Source: Streptomyces tailanensis (lineage in GTDB: Bacteria; Actinomycetota; Actinomycetes; Streptomycetales; Streptomycetaceae). Taken from it: a stretch of 64,000 nt of DNA. Below are positions 32,555 to 41,342 of this stretch, piece by piece. The notes under the pieces were generated by a model that was not told the DNA's origin, did not search any database, and saw only the letters and a program-made list of their open reading frames with translations. Every line of letters begins with the position of its first letter. Positions within the stretch are counted from its first letter, which is position 1. The DNA lies in contig NZ_VTHJ01000021.1 in assembly GCF_008386495.1 (NCBI RefSeq), forward strand, positions 62,001 to 126,000, in the 5' to 3' direction. The position numbers and the translations under genes were made by a program.

Positions 32555-34912
32555 CTATTCGGTACCCAGAGCGGTGGCGGTGCGGGCCCTGGCGGCCCAG
32601 CCGGCGGGCAGGAGCGCACCCAGGGTGGCGATGAGCAGGCCGCCGAGTGCGAGCGGGAGCAGTTCGGCCCCGTGGTAGACGGCGATGACGGAATCGGGGA
32701 GGCGGAGCCCCACGCTGTCGCCCATCGCGGGGATGACCCAGCCGTGCAGGGCCACGCCGAGCGGCACGCCCAGAGCGCCCGCGACCAGTCCGGTCACGAC
32801 GACCGAGGTGATGACCATCGCGACGGTCTGCCGGGGCGTCATGCCGAGCGCCTTGTGGACACTGATCTCCCGGACGCGCTCGCGGGTGTCGAGCAGCACT
32901 CCGTTCAGCACGCCGAGCGCGGCCACGGCGACGAGCATCAGCGTGAGGGTCGCGGACAGCGCGTTGAGGGTGACGACCATGTCGCTGCCGCCGTCGAGTC
33001 CGCCGGTCCGGGCAGTGGCCCCCAGCGGGGCCAGGTCCTTGTTCAGCGCGTCGACGTAGCTGGTCACGTCGGTGCCCGACGTGACCGCGATGTGATGGCT
33101 CGTCTCCGTCAGGTCGGGATGTGCGGCCGTGAGGGTCGAGGCGTCGGTGAAGACCTGCATGCCGTCGTTGCGGGGGTCGAGGACCTCGCCGACGATCCGG
33201 ATCGTGACCGGCTCGGCCAGGCCGTTCAGGGTGACGGTGTCGCCGGTGCGGGTGCCGGTGGCGGCCAGGAAGGGGGTCGGGACCACGGCCTCGCCGGGCT
33301 TGTCGATCCAGCGGCCCGAGACCATCGTGTAGCCGCCCCAGGAGGCGTCACCGGTGAAGGCGATCACGTCGATGGTGCCGGTCAGGCCGGACACGGTCGC
33401 CCGTACCGTCGCGGCGCTGTAGTACTTCCCGGTTCCGGCGGCGGCCTCGATGGCCGCGGTGACCGCGGCGGGATCGGCCTTGGGCTGCCTCTCGGGGTTC
33501 TCCGGGCCGGGGCCCTGGGGTCCGAAGTCCGGCAAGGGCGCGGGCACGACGGCATCGGCGGCGTCGTGGGCCCTGGCTTTCATCACCTGGCCGAGCGAGG
33601 CGCCCATCCCCACGGTGAACGTGACGGCGATGGCGCCGAACAGGATCGCCGTGCCCATGGCCAACGCGCGGGCGGGCCGCGCGAAGGGCCGGGCCAGGCC
33701 CAGGGCGACCGGCTGCGGCAACGGCAGCCGTCCGGCCAGGCGGGCCGCCCACCGGCCGCGCCCCGCCGAGGCGGTACGCCCGACGGCGAGCGCATCGACC
33801 GTACGCAGCCGGCCGGCCCGCCAGGCACTCGCCCACGCGGTCACCGCCACCAGGCCGAGCACCCCGGCGATCACCGCCAGGTCGACCCAGGGGGCGATGG
33901 CCAGGGACGAGGTGCCGTAGACCTCCTCGGTCTCGGCCAGTACGGGGACGGCGAGCAGGTGGCCGGCGAGGACACCGAGGGCCGTGCCGACGGCGGCCGG
34001 GATCAGCGCCTGGCCCACGTAGGCCCGCACGACCTGGGCCGGGGTGAAGCCGACGGCCTTGAGGATGCCGATGCGGCGCGTTCCCGTGCCGACGGCCGAC
34101 GCGACGACGTTGCCGACGATGAGCACCGACATGACCAGGCCCAGGGAGCCGAACGCGATGAGGAACGGGACGTAGAGGGCGGTGTCACGCTCGACGGTCT
34201 TCTTGACGGTGAGCCATGACTGTTCGCCGACGGCCGTTCCCGGCGGCAGGGATTCCGTCACGGCCTTGCCGCCCGCGGTGATCTGCGCGGCGGTGCCCGC
34301 GTCGGTGAAGCGGTAGAGCATCTGGTAGCCGCCGCTGCCGGGCGCGGTGAGCGTCGGCATCTGGGACGGAACCACCCAGGCGTCAGCGGTCTGCGTGACC
34401 GAGCGGGCCACACCGACCACCGTCAGCGTCGGACCGCCGGACAGATCAGGGAAGGTGATCTTCATGCCCAGGGTCGGGAAGAGCGGGGAGTCGGCGGACA
34501 GCACGATCTCGCCGGAGCGCGTGGGCCACCGCCCGTCCAGCAGTGCCACCTCGTCCACGTCACGGCCGGGATCGCCCCGGCCGACCACGATCACCGGCCA
34601 CCCGGGGCCCGCCCCGTCCGACCGCGGGGTGACCGTCGCCGTACGGAACGGCCCGGCCGCACTGCTCACCCCTTCGGCGTCCTTGGTCTTCGACAGCTGC
34701 CCGGCACTCACCCTGCCCGCGTCGAACTGCACGGACAGATGCGCGCCGCGCTGCTTGGCGAAGGCGTCGTCGAAGGGCGCGCCGGACACCACGAGCAGCG
34801 ATCCGCCGAGGACGGAGGCGGCCACCGCCATCATCGTGGCGAGCCCGATCACCAGCGTCTGCACCCGGCGTCGTCCCACCCCCGAGCGCACCACCTTGCC
34901 GAGCGCGCTCAT
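32555..34912 (-). CDS. MacB/FtsX-type ABC transporter permease
   Basis: A 785-residue permease with two FtsX domains. The first helix is TLVIGLATMMAVAASVLGGS, followed by an extracellular MacB-like domain, three helices (LGLVMSVLIVGNVVASAVGT; GILKAVGFTPAQVVRAYVGQ), a second extracellular region and the last domain with EISVHKALGMTPRQTVAMVI. These duplicated permeases export lipoproteins, peptides or drugs, or do mechanotransmission, with an ATPase. Its ATG overlaps the ATPase stop by 4 bases. The divergent two-component genes probably control it. Confidence 0.9.
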   Translation of the reverse strand: MSALGKVVRSGVGRRRVQTLVIGLATMMAVAASVLGGSLLVVSGAPFDDAFAKQRGAHLSVQFDAGRVSAGQLSKTKDAEGVSSAAGPFRTATVTPRSDGAGPGWPVIVVGRGDPGRDVDEVALLDGRWPTRSGEIVLSADSPLFPTLGMKITFPDLSGGPTLTVVGVARSVTQTADAWVVPSQMPTLTAPGSGGYQMLYRFTDAGTAAQITAGGKAVTESLPPGTAVGEQSWLTVKKTVERDTALYVPFLIAFGSLGLVMSVLIVGNVVASAVGTGTRRIGILKAVGFTPAQVVRAYVGQALIPAAVGTALGVLAGHLLAVPVLAETEEVYGTSSLAIAPWVDLAVIAGVLGLVAVTAWASAWRAGRLRTVDALAVGRTASAGRGRWAARLAGRLPLPQPVALGLARPFARPARALAMGTAILFGAIAVTFTVGMGASLGQVMKARAHDAADAVVPAPLPDFGPQGPGPENPERQPKADPAAVTAAIEAAAGTGKYYSAATVRATVSGLTGTIDVIAFTGDASWGGYTMVSGRWIDKPGEAVVPTPFLAATGTRTGDTVTLNGLAEPVTIRIVGEVLDPRNDGMQVFTDASTLTAAHPDLTETSHHIAVTSGTDVTSYVDALNKDLAPLGATARTGGLDGGSDMVVTLNALSATLTLMLVAVAALGVLNGVLLDTRERVREISVHKALGMTPRQTVAMVITSVVVTGLVAGALGVPLGVALHGWVIPAMGDSVGLRLPDSVIAVYHGAELLPLALGGLLIATLGALLPAGWAARARTATALGTE

Positions 34913-35673
34913 CGGGCGCCCTCCGAGGCGACGCCCTCCGAGGCGGCGGCCTGCGAGGCGGCGGCCTGCGAGGCGGCCTGCGACCCGGCGTCTTGCGACC
35001 GGACGTCTTCGGTGATCCGGCCGTCGGCGATCCGCACCGTACGGTTCGTGCAGGACCGGGCCAAAGCCAGGTCGTGGGTGACCACGACGATGGTCTGGCC
35101 TTCGGCATTGAGGCCGGTGAGCAGCCTGCTGACGTCCTGTCCGGCGGCCGTGTCCAGGGCCCCGGTCGGCTCGTCGGCCAGGAGCAGCGCCGGCCGGTTC
35201 ATCAACGCCCGGGCCACCGCGACACGTTGCCGCTCGCCGCCGGACAGCCGCCCCGGGTAGGCGCGGGCGTGCCGGTCGATGCCCAGCAGTTCCAGGAGTT
35301 CGGCCGTCCGGCGGTCTGCCTCGCCGCGTGCCATACCCGCGAGGCGCGCGGGCAGGACGACATTGTCGGTGACGGTCAGATCGTCGAGCAGGTTGAAGAA
35401 CTGGAACACCATGCCGATCTTCGACCGCCGGTAGAGCGCCGATCCGGCTTCGCCCAGCCGCTCCACCCGTACCCCGTCCACGGTGACGGTCCCCGTATCG
35501 GGCCGGTCCAGGCCCGCGATCAGATTGAGCAGCGTGGACTTGCCGCTGCCGGAAGGGCCGAGGATCGCGACGGCCTCGCCGGGCCGCACGGTCAGCGACA
35601 CCTCGTGCAGAGCGGGCGGGCCGTCGTCGTATCGGCGGCTCACGTCGCGCAGTTCGATCACCGGCATGGTCAT
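34909..35673 (-). CDS. MacB-type ABC transporter ATP-binding protein
   Basis: A 254-residue ATPase of the LolD/MacB group. Walker A is GPSGSGKST, Q-loop MVFQFFNLL, signature LSGGERQRVAVARAL, Walker B LLLADEPTGALD and H-loop VVTHD. The C-terminal 25 residues are a low-complexity repeat of SQAA / ASEG units, encoded by 15-base tandem repeats at about 34913-34985. It is the partner of the downstream permease (ATGA overlap). The start follows AAGGAGC. Confidence 0.9.
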   Translation of the reverse strand: MTMPVIELRDVSRRYDDGPPALHEVSLTVRPGEAVAILGPSGSGKSTLLNLIAGLDRPDTGTVTVDGVRVERLGEAGSALYRRSKIGMVFQFFNLLDDLTVTDNVVLPARLAGMARGEADRRTAELLELLGIDRHARAYPGRLSGGERQRVAVARALMNRPALLLADEPTGALDTAAGQDVSRLLTGLNAEGQTIVVVTHDLALARSCTNRTVRIADGRITEDVRSQDAGSQAASQAAASQAAASEGVASEGAR

Positions 35674-35884
35674 GAAAAGCTCCTTGGTTACGGGCAGTTG
35701 GCTGCGTGAACGCTAGGAGCGGGCCCGTCCCGCACGCGTCGCCCGCCCGAACCCCTTGCGGTACCGCGCTGGGACGAGCCCCGGAAACGTCATCCCTGCG
35801 ATGTAGGCGGGGGATGTACGGGGTGCGGTGGGAATGACCGCCGGGACGGACTCCGTGGGCCCGCGTGGCGGCGACAATGAACCG

Positions 35885-37192
35885 GTGACGGACGTACGTA
35901 CGACGCCGGCGCGGCTGCGGGAAGCCGCCCGCCGGACGTTCCGCGACGCCGGGCATCCGAGCGGTCCACCGCTGCGGCCCACCCGGCGCGCCTGGCAGTT
36001 CGACGCGCTGGTGGCACTGGCGCTCGGAATCGCCACCGTCCACTACGGCATCGACAACGTCGATGTCGTAGTGGTGCGTGAGATCGCACCCGGCGTGCAG
36101 CACGTCATGCCACGCCCGTCCGGCCCCGGCGGCCTGGCCTTCATGGTGACCCTCGCGGTCATCGCCTCGGGTGCCCTGGCGCTGCGCCGCCGCTACCCGC
36201 TCGCCGTGCTGTGCGTCGTGACGGCCGCGACACTGGCGACGCCGCAGAACGTCCTGCGGCTGACCTTCTACGCGTTCGTCATCGCCGTCTACAGCGCCGC
36301 CGTGTACAGCCCGTACCGGGTGGCGACCCTGGCGGCGCTGCCGGTGTCGGTCGTCCTGGTCGGCACCTCGGGGAACTCGGTGACACCGATCATCCCCAAC
36401 GAATACGTCGTCCTGCTGATCCTGGTCCCGATGGCCGTGGCCGCCGTGGGCCTGCGTACCTGGAAACTCCGGACCGACGAGGGCCGCGCCCGGCTCTCCG
36501 CCCTGGAACGCGAACAGGCCGAGGCGCTGCGCCGGGCCGTCGAGCACGAGCGGGCCAGGATCGCCCGCGAACTGCACGACGTCGTCACGCACAACGTCAG
36601 CGTGATGATCATCCAGGCGGGTGCCGCCCGCAAGATCATGAAGACCTCCCCCGAGCAGGCCGGCGAGGCGCTGCTCGCCGTCGAGGCGGGTGGGCGGGCG
36701 GCCATGACCGAGCTGCGCCACGTCATGGGACTGCTCACCATGTCCGACGAGGGCGAGGGCACGGACGGGAGTGCGGACCTGGCCGATACGGCGGCGGAGC
36801 TGGCCCCGCAGCCCGGCCTGGACCAGCTGGAAACGCTGGTCGGACGGGTCCGGGACACCGGACTGCCCGTCGACCTGACCGTGACCGGCCCGCCGCGTCC
36901 CCTCCCGCCCGGCCTGGAACTCGCCGCCTACCGCGTGGTCCAGGAAGCCCTGACCAACACCGTGAAGCACGCGTCCGGCGCCACCGCCGCCGTGACCGTC
37001 GAATACGGCCCGGAACGGCTCCGGGTGGAGGTCACCGACACCGGTGGGCAACCGGGCGCGGCCGCCGGAAGCGGCCGGGGCCTGATCGGCCTGCGCGAGC
37101 GCCTCGCCGTCTACGACGGAACCCTGAACACCGGCCGACGCCTGACCGGCGGCTACCGTGTGGAGGCCCTGATCCCCTTGGAGGCACCGTGA
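35885..37192 (+). CDS. sensor histidine kinase (HisKA_3, NarL-type partner)
   Basis: A 435-residue membrane sensor. Several N-terminal helices (FDALVALALGIATVHYG; LAFMVTLAVIASGALAL; FYAFVIAVYSAAV; EYVVLLILVPMAVAAVG) are followed by the dimerisation/phospho-acceptor box ERARIARELHDVVTHNVSVM with the His in RELHD. The ATPase N-box is VVQEALTNTVKHA and the G-box GRGLIGLRERLAVY. The GTG at 35885 gives a start VTDVRTTPARLRE; an ATG at 35834 is the alternative. It is coupled to the regulator gene by GTGA and divergent from the ABC pair. Confidence 0.9.
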   Translation: MTDVRTTPARLREAARRTFRDAGHPSGPPLRPTRRAWQFDALVALALGIATVHYGIDNVDVVVVREIAPGVQHVMPRPSGPGGLAFMVTLAVIASGALALRRRYPLAVLCVVTAATLATPQNVLRLTFYAFVIAVYSAAVYSPYRVATLAALPVSVVLVGTSGNSVTPIIPNEYVVLLILVPMAVAAVGLRTWKLRTDEGRARLSALEREQAEALRRAVEHERARIARELHDVVTHNVSVMIIQAGAARKIMKTSPEQAGEALLAVEAGGRAAMTELRHVMGLLTMSDEGEGTDGSADLADTAAELAPQPGLDQLETLVGRVRDTGLPVDLTVTGPPRPLPPGLELAAYRVVQEALTNTVKHASGATAAVTVEYGPERLRVEVTDTGGQPGAAAGSGRGLIGLRERLAVYDGTLNTGRRLTGGYRVEALIPLEAP

Positions 37193-37875
37193 CCGAGCCG
37201 CTGCGTGTGCTCCTCGCCGACGACCAGACCCTGGTCCGCACCGGATTCCGGTTGATCCTCGGCGCGGACGGCATCGACGTCGTCGCCGAGGCGACCAACG
37301 GAACCGAAGCGGTCGAAGCGGTCCGCCGCACCCGTCCCGACGTGGTCCTGATGGACGTACGGATGCCCGAGATGGACGGCCTGGAGGCCACCCGCCGCAT
37401 CCTCGCCGGCGCCCCCGGCGAACCCCGCGTCATCATCCTGACGACCTTCGACCTCGACCGATACGTCTACGCGGCGCTGTCCGCCGGGGCCAGTGGCTTC
37501 CTCCTCAAGGACGTCACCCCCGAGCAACTGACCGCGGCCGTCCGCACGGTCCGTACCGGCGACGCTCTCCTCGCGCCCGCCATCACCCGCCGCCTCGTGC
37601 AGAGGTTCACCCAGCGCGGCAGCGACACCGCCGCCCTCCACCGCGACCTCGCCTCGCTCACCCCGCGCGAACTGGAGGTCCTCGGCCTGCTGGCCCGAGG
37701 GCTGAGCAACGCCGAACTCGCCACCCGACTCCACCTGGCCGAGGCGACCGTCAAGACCCACGTCGCCCGCATCCTCGCCAAGCTCGGACTCCGTGACCGT
37801 GTCCAGGCCGTCATCGTCGCCTACGAGACAGGGCTGGTCAGCGCCGGCGAACACGAGGCCGCCGAGCGGACGTAG
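37189..37875 (+). CDS. NarL/LuxR-type response regulator
   Basis: A 228-residue regulator. The receiver domain has the acidic pocket ADDQ, phospho-acceptor Asp56 in DVVLMDVRMPEMDG, Thr in ILTTFD and Lys in GFLLKD. The C-terminal LuxR HTH reads LTPRELEVLGLLARGLSNAE then EATVKTHVARILAKLGLRDR. It acts with the upstream kinase and is likely to control the divergent ABC exporter (35673 to 32555), a common pairing in Streptomyces. Confidence 0.93.
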   Translation: MTEPLRVLLADDQTLVRTGFRLILGADGIDVVAEATNGTEAVEAVRRTRPDVVLMDVRMPEMDGLEATRRILAGAPGEPRVIILTTFDLDRYVYAALSAGASGFLLKDVTPEQLTAAVRTVRTGDALLAPAITRRLVQRFTQRGSDTAALHRDLASLTPRELEVLGLLARGLSNAELATRLHLAEATVKTHVARILAKLGLRDRVQAVIVAYETGLVSAGEHEAAERT

Positions 37876-37878
37876 AGG

Positions 37879-38088
37879 TCAGTCGCCCAACTGCCCGCCC
37901 CTGACGGCCGAGACGAAGGAGGCCCAGCCGGTGGTCGGGAACACGAGCACCGGGCCGTGCGGGACCTTGCTGTCGCGTACCGGGATGATGGCGGCGAAGT
38001 CGTCGGAGACCTCGACGCAGGCACCACCGTCCGAGTTGCTGTACGAACTCTTGCGCCACGTCACGACGCTCAGGTCGATGGATCGCAC
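37879..38088 (-). CDS. DUF397 domain protein
   Basis: A 69-residue small protein with the family pattern VTWRKSSYSNSDGGACVEVS and then VRDSKVPHGPVLVFPTTGWA ending FVSAVRGG. DUF397 proteins are partners of Scr1-type XRE regulators, and some act as antagonists in development or as toxin-antitoxin-like pairs. It overlaps the 3' end of the XRE gene by 19 bases. Confidence 0.88.
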   Translation of the reverse strand: MRSIDLSVVTWRKSSYSNSDGGACVEVSDDFAAIIPVRDSKVPHGPVLVFPTTGWASFVSAVRGGQLGD

Positions 38089-38912
38089 GGTACTTCCTCC
38101 AACATGCGCAGGACGAACTTCCGCGACTCGGCCGGGGACAGCGCCAGGTCACGAACTGCATCGTAAGCACCTTGCAGCTTCTCAACCGCCGCACTGTCTT
38201 CGATGAGGTCGCCGCAGTGTGCGTTCTCCGTATATGCCACCGTACGTCCCTGCGGCAGACGCAGGAACCACACATCGGTGCTATCAAGCCCATACGGGCC
38301 AGCGCTGAACGGCAGCACCTGAACGGCAAGGTTGGGGCGCTCCGCCATATCGGACAGATACTCCAACTGCCCCCGCCACTCACGTGTGTTCAGCAGCGCC
38401 GTACGCAGGACCGCCTCGGAAACAATGGTCCGGAAGCGGGGCGAATCCTCCCCCTCCAACAACTCCCGCCGCCCCATCCGAGCCTCGACCTGCTGCTCAA
38501 GTTCCTTCCCCTTGAGCCCTCCCGCCGCCAACACCTCCCGCGCATACCCCGGCGTCTGCAACAACCCCGGCAGCACACTCACCGCGAAGTGCCACAGGCT
38601 CACCGCCTCCGCCTCCAGCGCCATGTACCGCCGGTACCGCTCCCGGAACTGCGTATGGTCCCCGGCGGCCAGCTCCCACAACGCCAGCAGCAGCCCCGGC
38701 GTCCCGTAGTGCTGGTCGAGGGCCTGGACGACCTCCGGGCTGCCCAGCGTCTCGCCCTTCTCCATCTTTCCGAACAACGACCAGTCCCAGCCCAGCCGTT
38801 CGCCGAGCGCCCGCAGGCTCGTACCGCTCGCGGCGCGCAACGTCCGCAGCTCCTCGGCAAAGCGCTGACGGGGTTCCTGGCTGCGGCCGGTGATGACGCG
38901 TCGCTGCGGCAT
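38070..38912 (-). CDS. XRE-family regulator with Scr1 (DUF5753) domain
   Basis: A 280-residue protein. The N-terminal XRE HTH (FAEELRTLRAASGTSLRALG ERLGWDWSLFGKMEKGE) is followed by a C-terminal Scr1/DUF5753 domain with motifs LPGLLQTPGYAREVL, ARMGRRELLEGEDSPRF and SAGPYGLDSTDVWFLRL. The ATG at 38912 follows GGAGGGAGC. In Streptomyces this type is paired with DUF397 genes, as here, and many affect sporulation or antibiotic production. Confidence 0.9.
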   Translation of the reverse strand: MPQRRVITGRSQEPRQRFAEELRTLRAASGTSLRALGERLGWDWSLFGKMEKGETLGSPEVVQALDQHYGTPGLLLALWELAAGDHTQFRERYRRYMALEAEAVSLWHFAVSVLPGLLQTPGYAREVLAAGGLKGKELEQQVEARMGRRELLEGEDSPRFRTIVSEAVLRTALLNTREWRGQLEYLSDMAERPNLAVQVLPFSAGPYGLDSTDVWFLRLPQGRTVAYTENAHCGDLIEDSAAVEKLQGAYDAVRDLALSPAESRKFVLRMLEEVPCDPST

Positions 38913-39108
38913 ACCGCTCCCTCCGGGACGTTCGCATGACCGATGTGGAACGTGTGGAACGACCTCCGCGCGACGGGGAAGCACAGCCCCGTCCACAGCC
39001 AGGTCGCCCATATCCGGACGCATCCTGGTAACGTCCGGACTACGCAGCGTAATTCAGCCAGCGCAACCGGGTCATGGAATCAGCGAAACCGCACCGACAA
39101 GGATCCAC

Positions 39109-39372
39109 ATGACCCCCACGCCTCACACCTCCCACGCCCCCCACACCCCCAAGATCCAGGAAGCCCTCGACGCCCGGGACGCCCTCGCCACCGCCCTCTC
39201 CCGGGCCGGCATCCAACTCCCCGCGATGGACGTCCGCACTCCCTGGGCCGACGACCACGAGGAGAACGACCACAACAGCGAAGCCCGGTACGCCCTCGTC
39301 CACCTCGGCGTCTGCTCCGCCCCCGTCGCCCTCCTGCTCGCGGACGTGATCACGAAGGGAGCCGCCGGATGA
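39109..39372 (+). CDS. small conserved Streptomyces protein (87 aa)
   Basis: An 87-residue protein starting MTPTPHTSHAPHTPKIQEAL and continuing through DARDALATALSRAGIQLPAM DVRTPWADDHEE (in two parts), then YALVHLGVCSAPVALLLADV. It has a His/Pro-rich start and a helical body. It is divergent from the XRE gene, and such genes regularly accompany XRE/DUF397 pairs. Two copies of GTCCGGAC/TCCGGAC lie in the promoter region (39012-39041). Function unknown. Confidence 0.75.
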   Translation: MTPTPHTSHAPHTPKIQEALDARDALATALSRAGIQLPAMDVRTPWADDHEENDHNSEARYALVHLGVCSAPVALLLADVITKGAAG

Positions 39373-39599
39373 CGGACGACGCCGACGGCACCCCCACCGT
39401 CGGCGACACCGTCCACGACACCGCCCGCGACCGCATCGGGCAGGTCATGGGACACGAAGGCCCGTACGTCCAACTCCGTCCACTCTCAGGCGGACGCGAA
39501 TGGGACGCCGACCCGAAACGCCTCCGCCCCCTCACCCCGTCCGAGCTGCTCAGCGCCCTCGTCGCCGAAGCGAACGCCCGCAGCAGACAGCCGAGATGA
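39369..39599 (+). CDS. small conserved protein (76 aa)
   Basis: A 76-residue acidic protein: VGDTVHDTARDRIGQVMGHE, then GPYVQLRPLSGGREWDADPK. This looks like a small beta-barrel (SH3/KOW-like) domain seen in many Streptomyces small proteins. It is coupled to the previous gene by ATGA. A 14-base direct repeat (ACAGCCGAGATGAC) spans its stop codon. Function unknown. Confidence 0.75.
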   Translation: MTDDADGTPTVGDTVHDTARDRIGQVMGHEGPYVQLRPLSGGREWDADPKRLRPLTPSELLSALVAEANARSRQPR

Positions 39600-39642
39600 C
39601 AGCCGAGATGACTTCATGGACGGAACCACGCCCGGCCCCGGC

Positions 39643-41325
39643 TCACAGACCGTGCTCGGCCATCAGGCGCATCAGGTTCCGCTTGCGTTTCTGGGAGGTG
39701 CGCAGGGTGGTGACGTACGCCGTGAACGCGTCCGGGGTGTTCAGGCGGCGGTGGCAGTCGCGGATGCTCAGGACGAGGGCGACGAGTTGCTCGTAGATCT
39801 CGTTTCCGGTGTCCTTGGTGAGGGGCTCGGCCAGGCGAAGGTAGACGTCGAGTGCGTCGGCGGGGCGGTCGGCGCGGATCCGGTCGGCGAGGGTGAGCCA
39901 CTGGCTGTCGTGGGCGCCGGTTTCGGTGGCGGCCTGCCAGGCGGCTGTTGTGTCCTTGTCGTCCAGCAAGGCGTCGACCAGGACCCAGCCGCTGTACCCG
40001 TACCGGTCCTGTCGCCGTCGCTCCGCGTCGGCACGTAGCAGAGTCAGCGCTCTCTCGCGCTCGGCCGGCCAGCAGTCGGCGGCCCGTGCGGCGGCGCGGA
40101 GTTGCTGGTATGTGAGGAGGGAGCGGCGGGCGGTGAAGTGGTCGCGGCGCAGGGCGACGGCATCGGGGAGTCTGGCCGCCTGTGCGTAGCGTTCGCAGAG
40201 GTGGTCGACGAGGGCGGTGTCTACGGCGGAGAGGTCCTCGGCTTCCCGGATGCCTCGCTCCGCCCAGCTCAGGGCCTCGTCGGGGCGTCGGGCGGTGTCC
40301 AGTTCGCGGGCGATGAGCAGGTGTGTGTGGCCGTTCGGTGTGAGGTCGGCCGCGTGCACGGCGATCACCGTGTCGATGTCGCCTGCCGTCTTGGCCAGGC
40401 GTTCCATCAAGTACTTCTCGGCCCATCCTGTGCGGTTTCCCCGCCATGCCTCGACCACCAGCTTCCGCAGGGCGGTCATGCCCGCATCGCCGAGGACGTC
40501 CTGGTAGTCGAGCGGGTCGATGTCGGTGAGGCCGTCGTCGTAATCGCCGAGCGCGTGGTCGATCAGCCAGCGCGCCAGCTCCTCCGGATCCGGACGTGCC
40601 GCACGGCATGCTTCGAGGTGGGCGGCGGCGAGATCGGCACCCACCTGTCCGAGCCATCCGTCGGAGTCGTCGACGGTCTCCACGGCCTCGGCCAGCAACC
40701 GCATGGCCTCGCGTGTCAGCTCGATCGCGTCGGCGGGCCGACCGGAGCCGGTGAGCGCCCCGATCGCGGACGCCGCCTGCCCGGCCTGGTCGGCGTAGGC
40801 GCGGGCGTCGGCGTACTCGACGTAGCCGTATCGCGCGAACGGGCGTACGTCGAGCAGCTCACGGACGCTCGCGCGGACACCGGAGAGGTCTCCGCGGGCG
40901 CCCGCCGCCCGCAGCTCCAGGCGACGCCTCAACCGCCGGTCCTCGTCCACCTGTTCCCTCAGCAGGGCGAGCAACTCGTCCTTGGACAGGGCCGACAGCC
41001 ATGTGTCGAGATCCTGTGCTCGGTCCCGGGCCGCCTTTCGCTGCCGCGGCAGGCTCTCCCGCTGGGCGAGTACGGTCAGGCCGAGGGCCACCAGGTGTTT
41101 GCAGAAGTTGCCTTCCATTCCGTACGGGCAGTCGCACTCACCGGCCGGCCCGTCGGGTCCGTCCAGGGTCAGCTCCACCTCGTATCGCTCCGTGCCGTGG
41201 ACGCTCGCGGTCACCCAACCGTCGCCGACCTCGACTCCGGATACGGCATCGAGGTAGCCGAGCGCACGTTCGTAGGAGCGAGCGCCGGCCAGCTTCTTGA
41301 GGTTCGCCTCGGTGAGGTTGTCCAT
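39643..41325 (-). CDS. SWIM zinc-finger protein, last gene of the Wadjet operon
   Basis: A 560-residue protein. An N-terminal SWIM zinc finger has Cys64, Cys66, Cys75 and His77 (CDCPYGMEGNFCKHL), a fold that binds DNA or partner proteins. The rest is a long alpha-helical, TPR/HEAT-like solenoid (for example AGQAASAIGALTGSGRPADA; CERYAQAARLPDAVALRRDH). The ATG at 41325 follows AGGGAGGAAGG and lies 17 bases after the jetD stop, so it is probably read in the same transcript. SWIM/solenoid proteins also occur alone, so a defence role is inference from position. Confidence 0.8.
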   Translation of the reverse strand: MDNLTEANLKKLAGARSYERALGYLDAVSGVEVGDGWVTASVHGTERYEVELTLDGPDGPAGECDCPYGMEGNFCKHLVALGLTVLAQRESLPRQRKAARDRAQDLDTWLSALSKDELLALLREQVDEDRRLRRRLELRAAGARGDLSGVRASVRELLDVRPFARYGYVEYADARAYADQAGQAASAIGALTGSGRPADAIELTREAMRLLAEAVETVDDSDGWLGQVGADLAAAHLEACRAARPDPEELARWLIDHALGDYDDGLTDIDPLDYQDVLGDAGMTALRKLVVEAWRGNRTGWAEKYLMERLAKTAGDIDTVIAVHAADLTPNGHTHLLIARELDTARRPDEALSWAERGIREAEDLSAVDTALVDHLCERYAQAARLPDAVALRRDHFTARRSLLTYQQLRAAARAADCWPAERERALTLLRADAERRRQDRYGYSGWVLVDALLDDKDTTAAWQAATETGAHDSQWLTLADRIRADRPADALDVYLRLAEPLTKDTGNEIYEQLVALVLSIRDCHRRLNTPDAFTAYVTTLRTSQKRKRNLMRLMAEHGL

Positions 41326-41342
41326 GGTCCTTCCTCCCTGGC

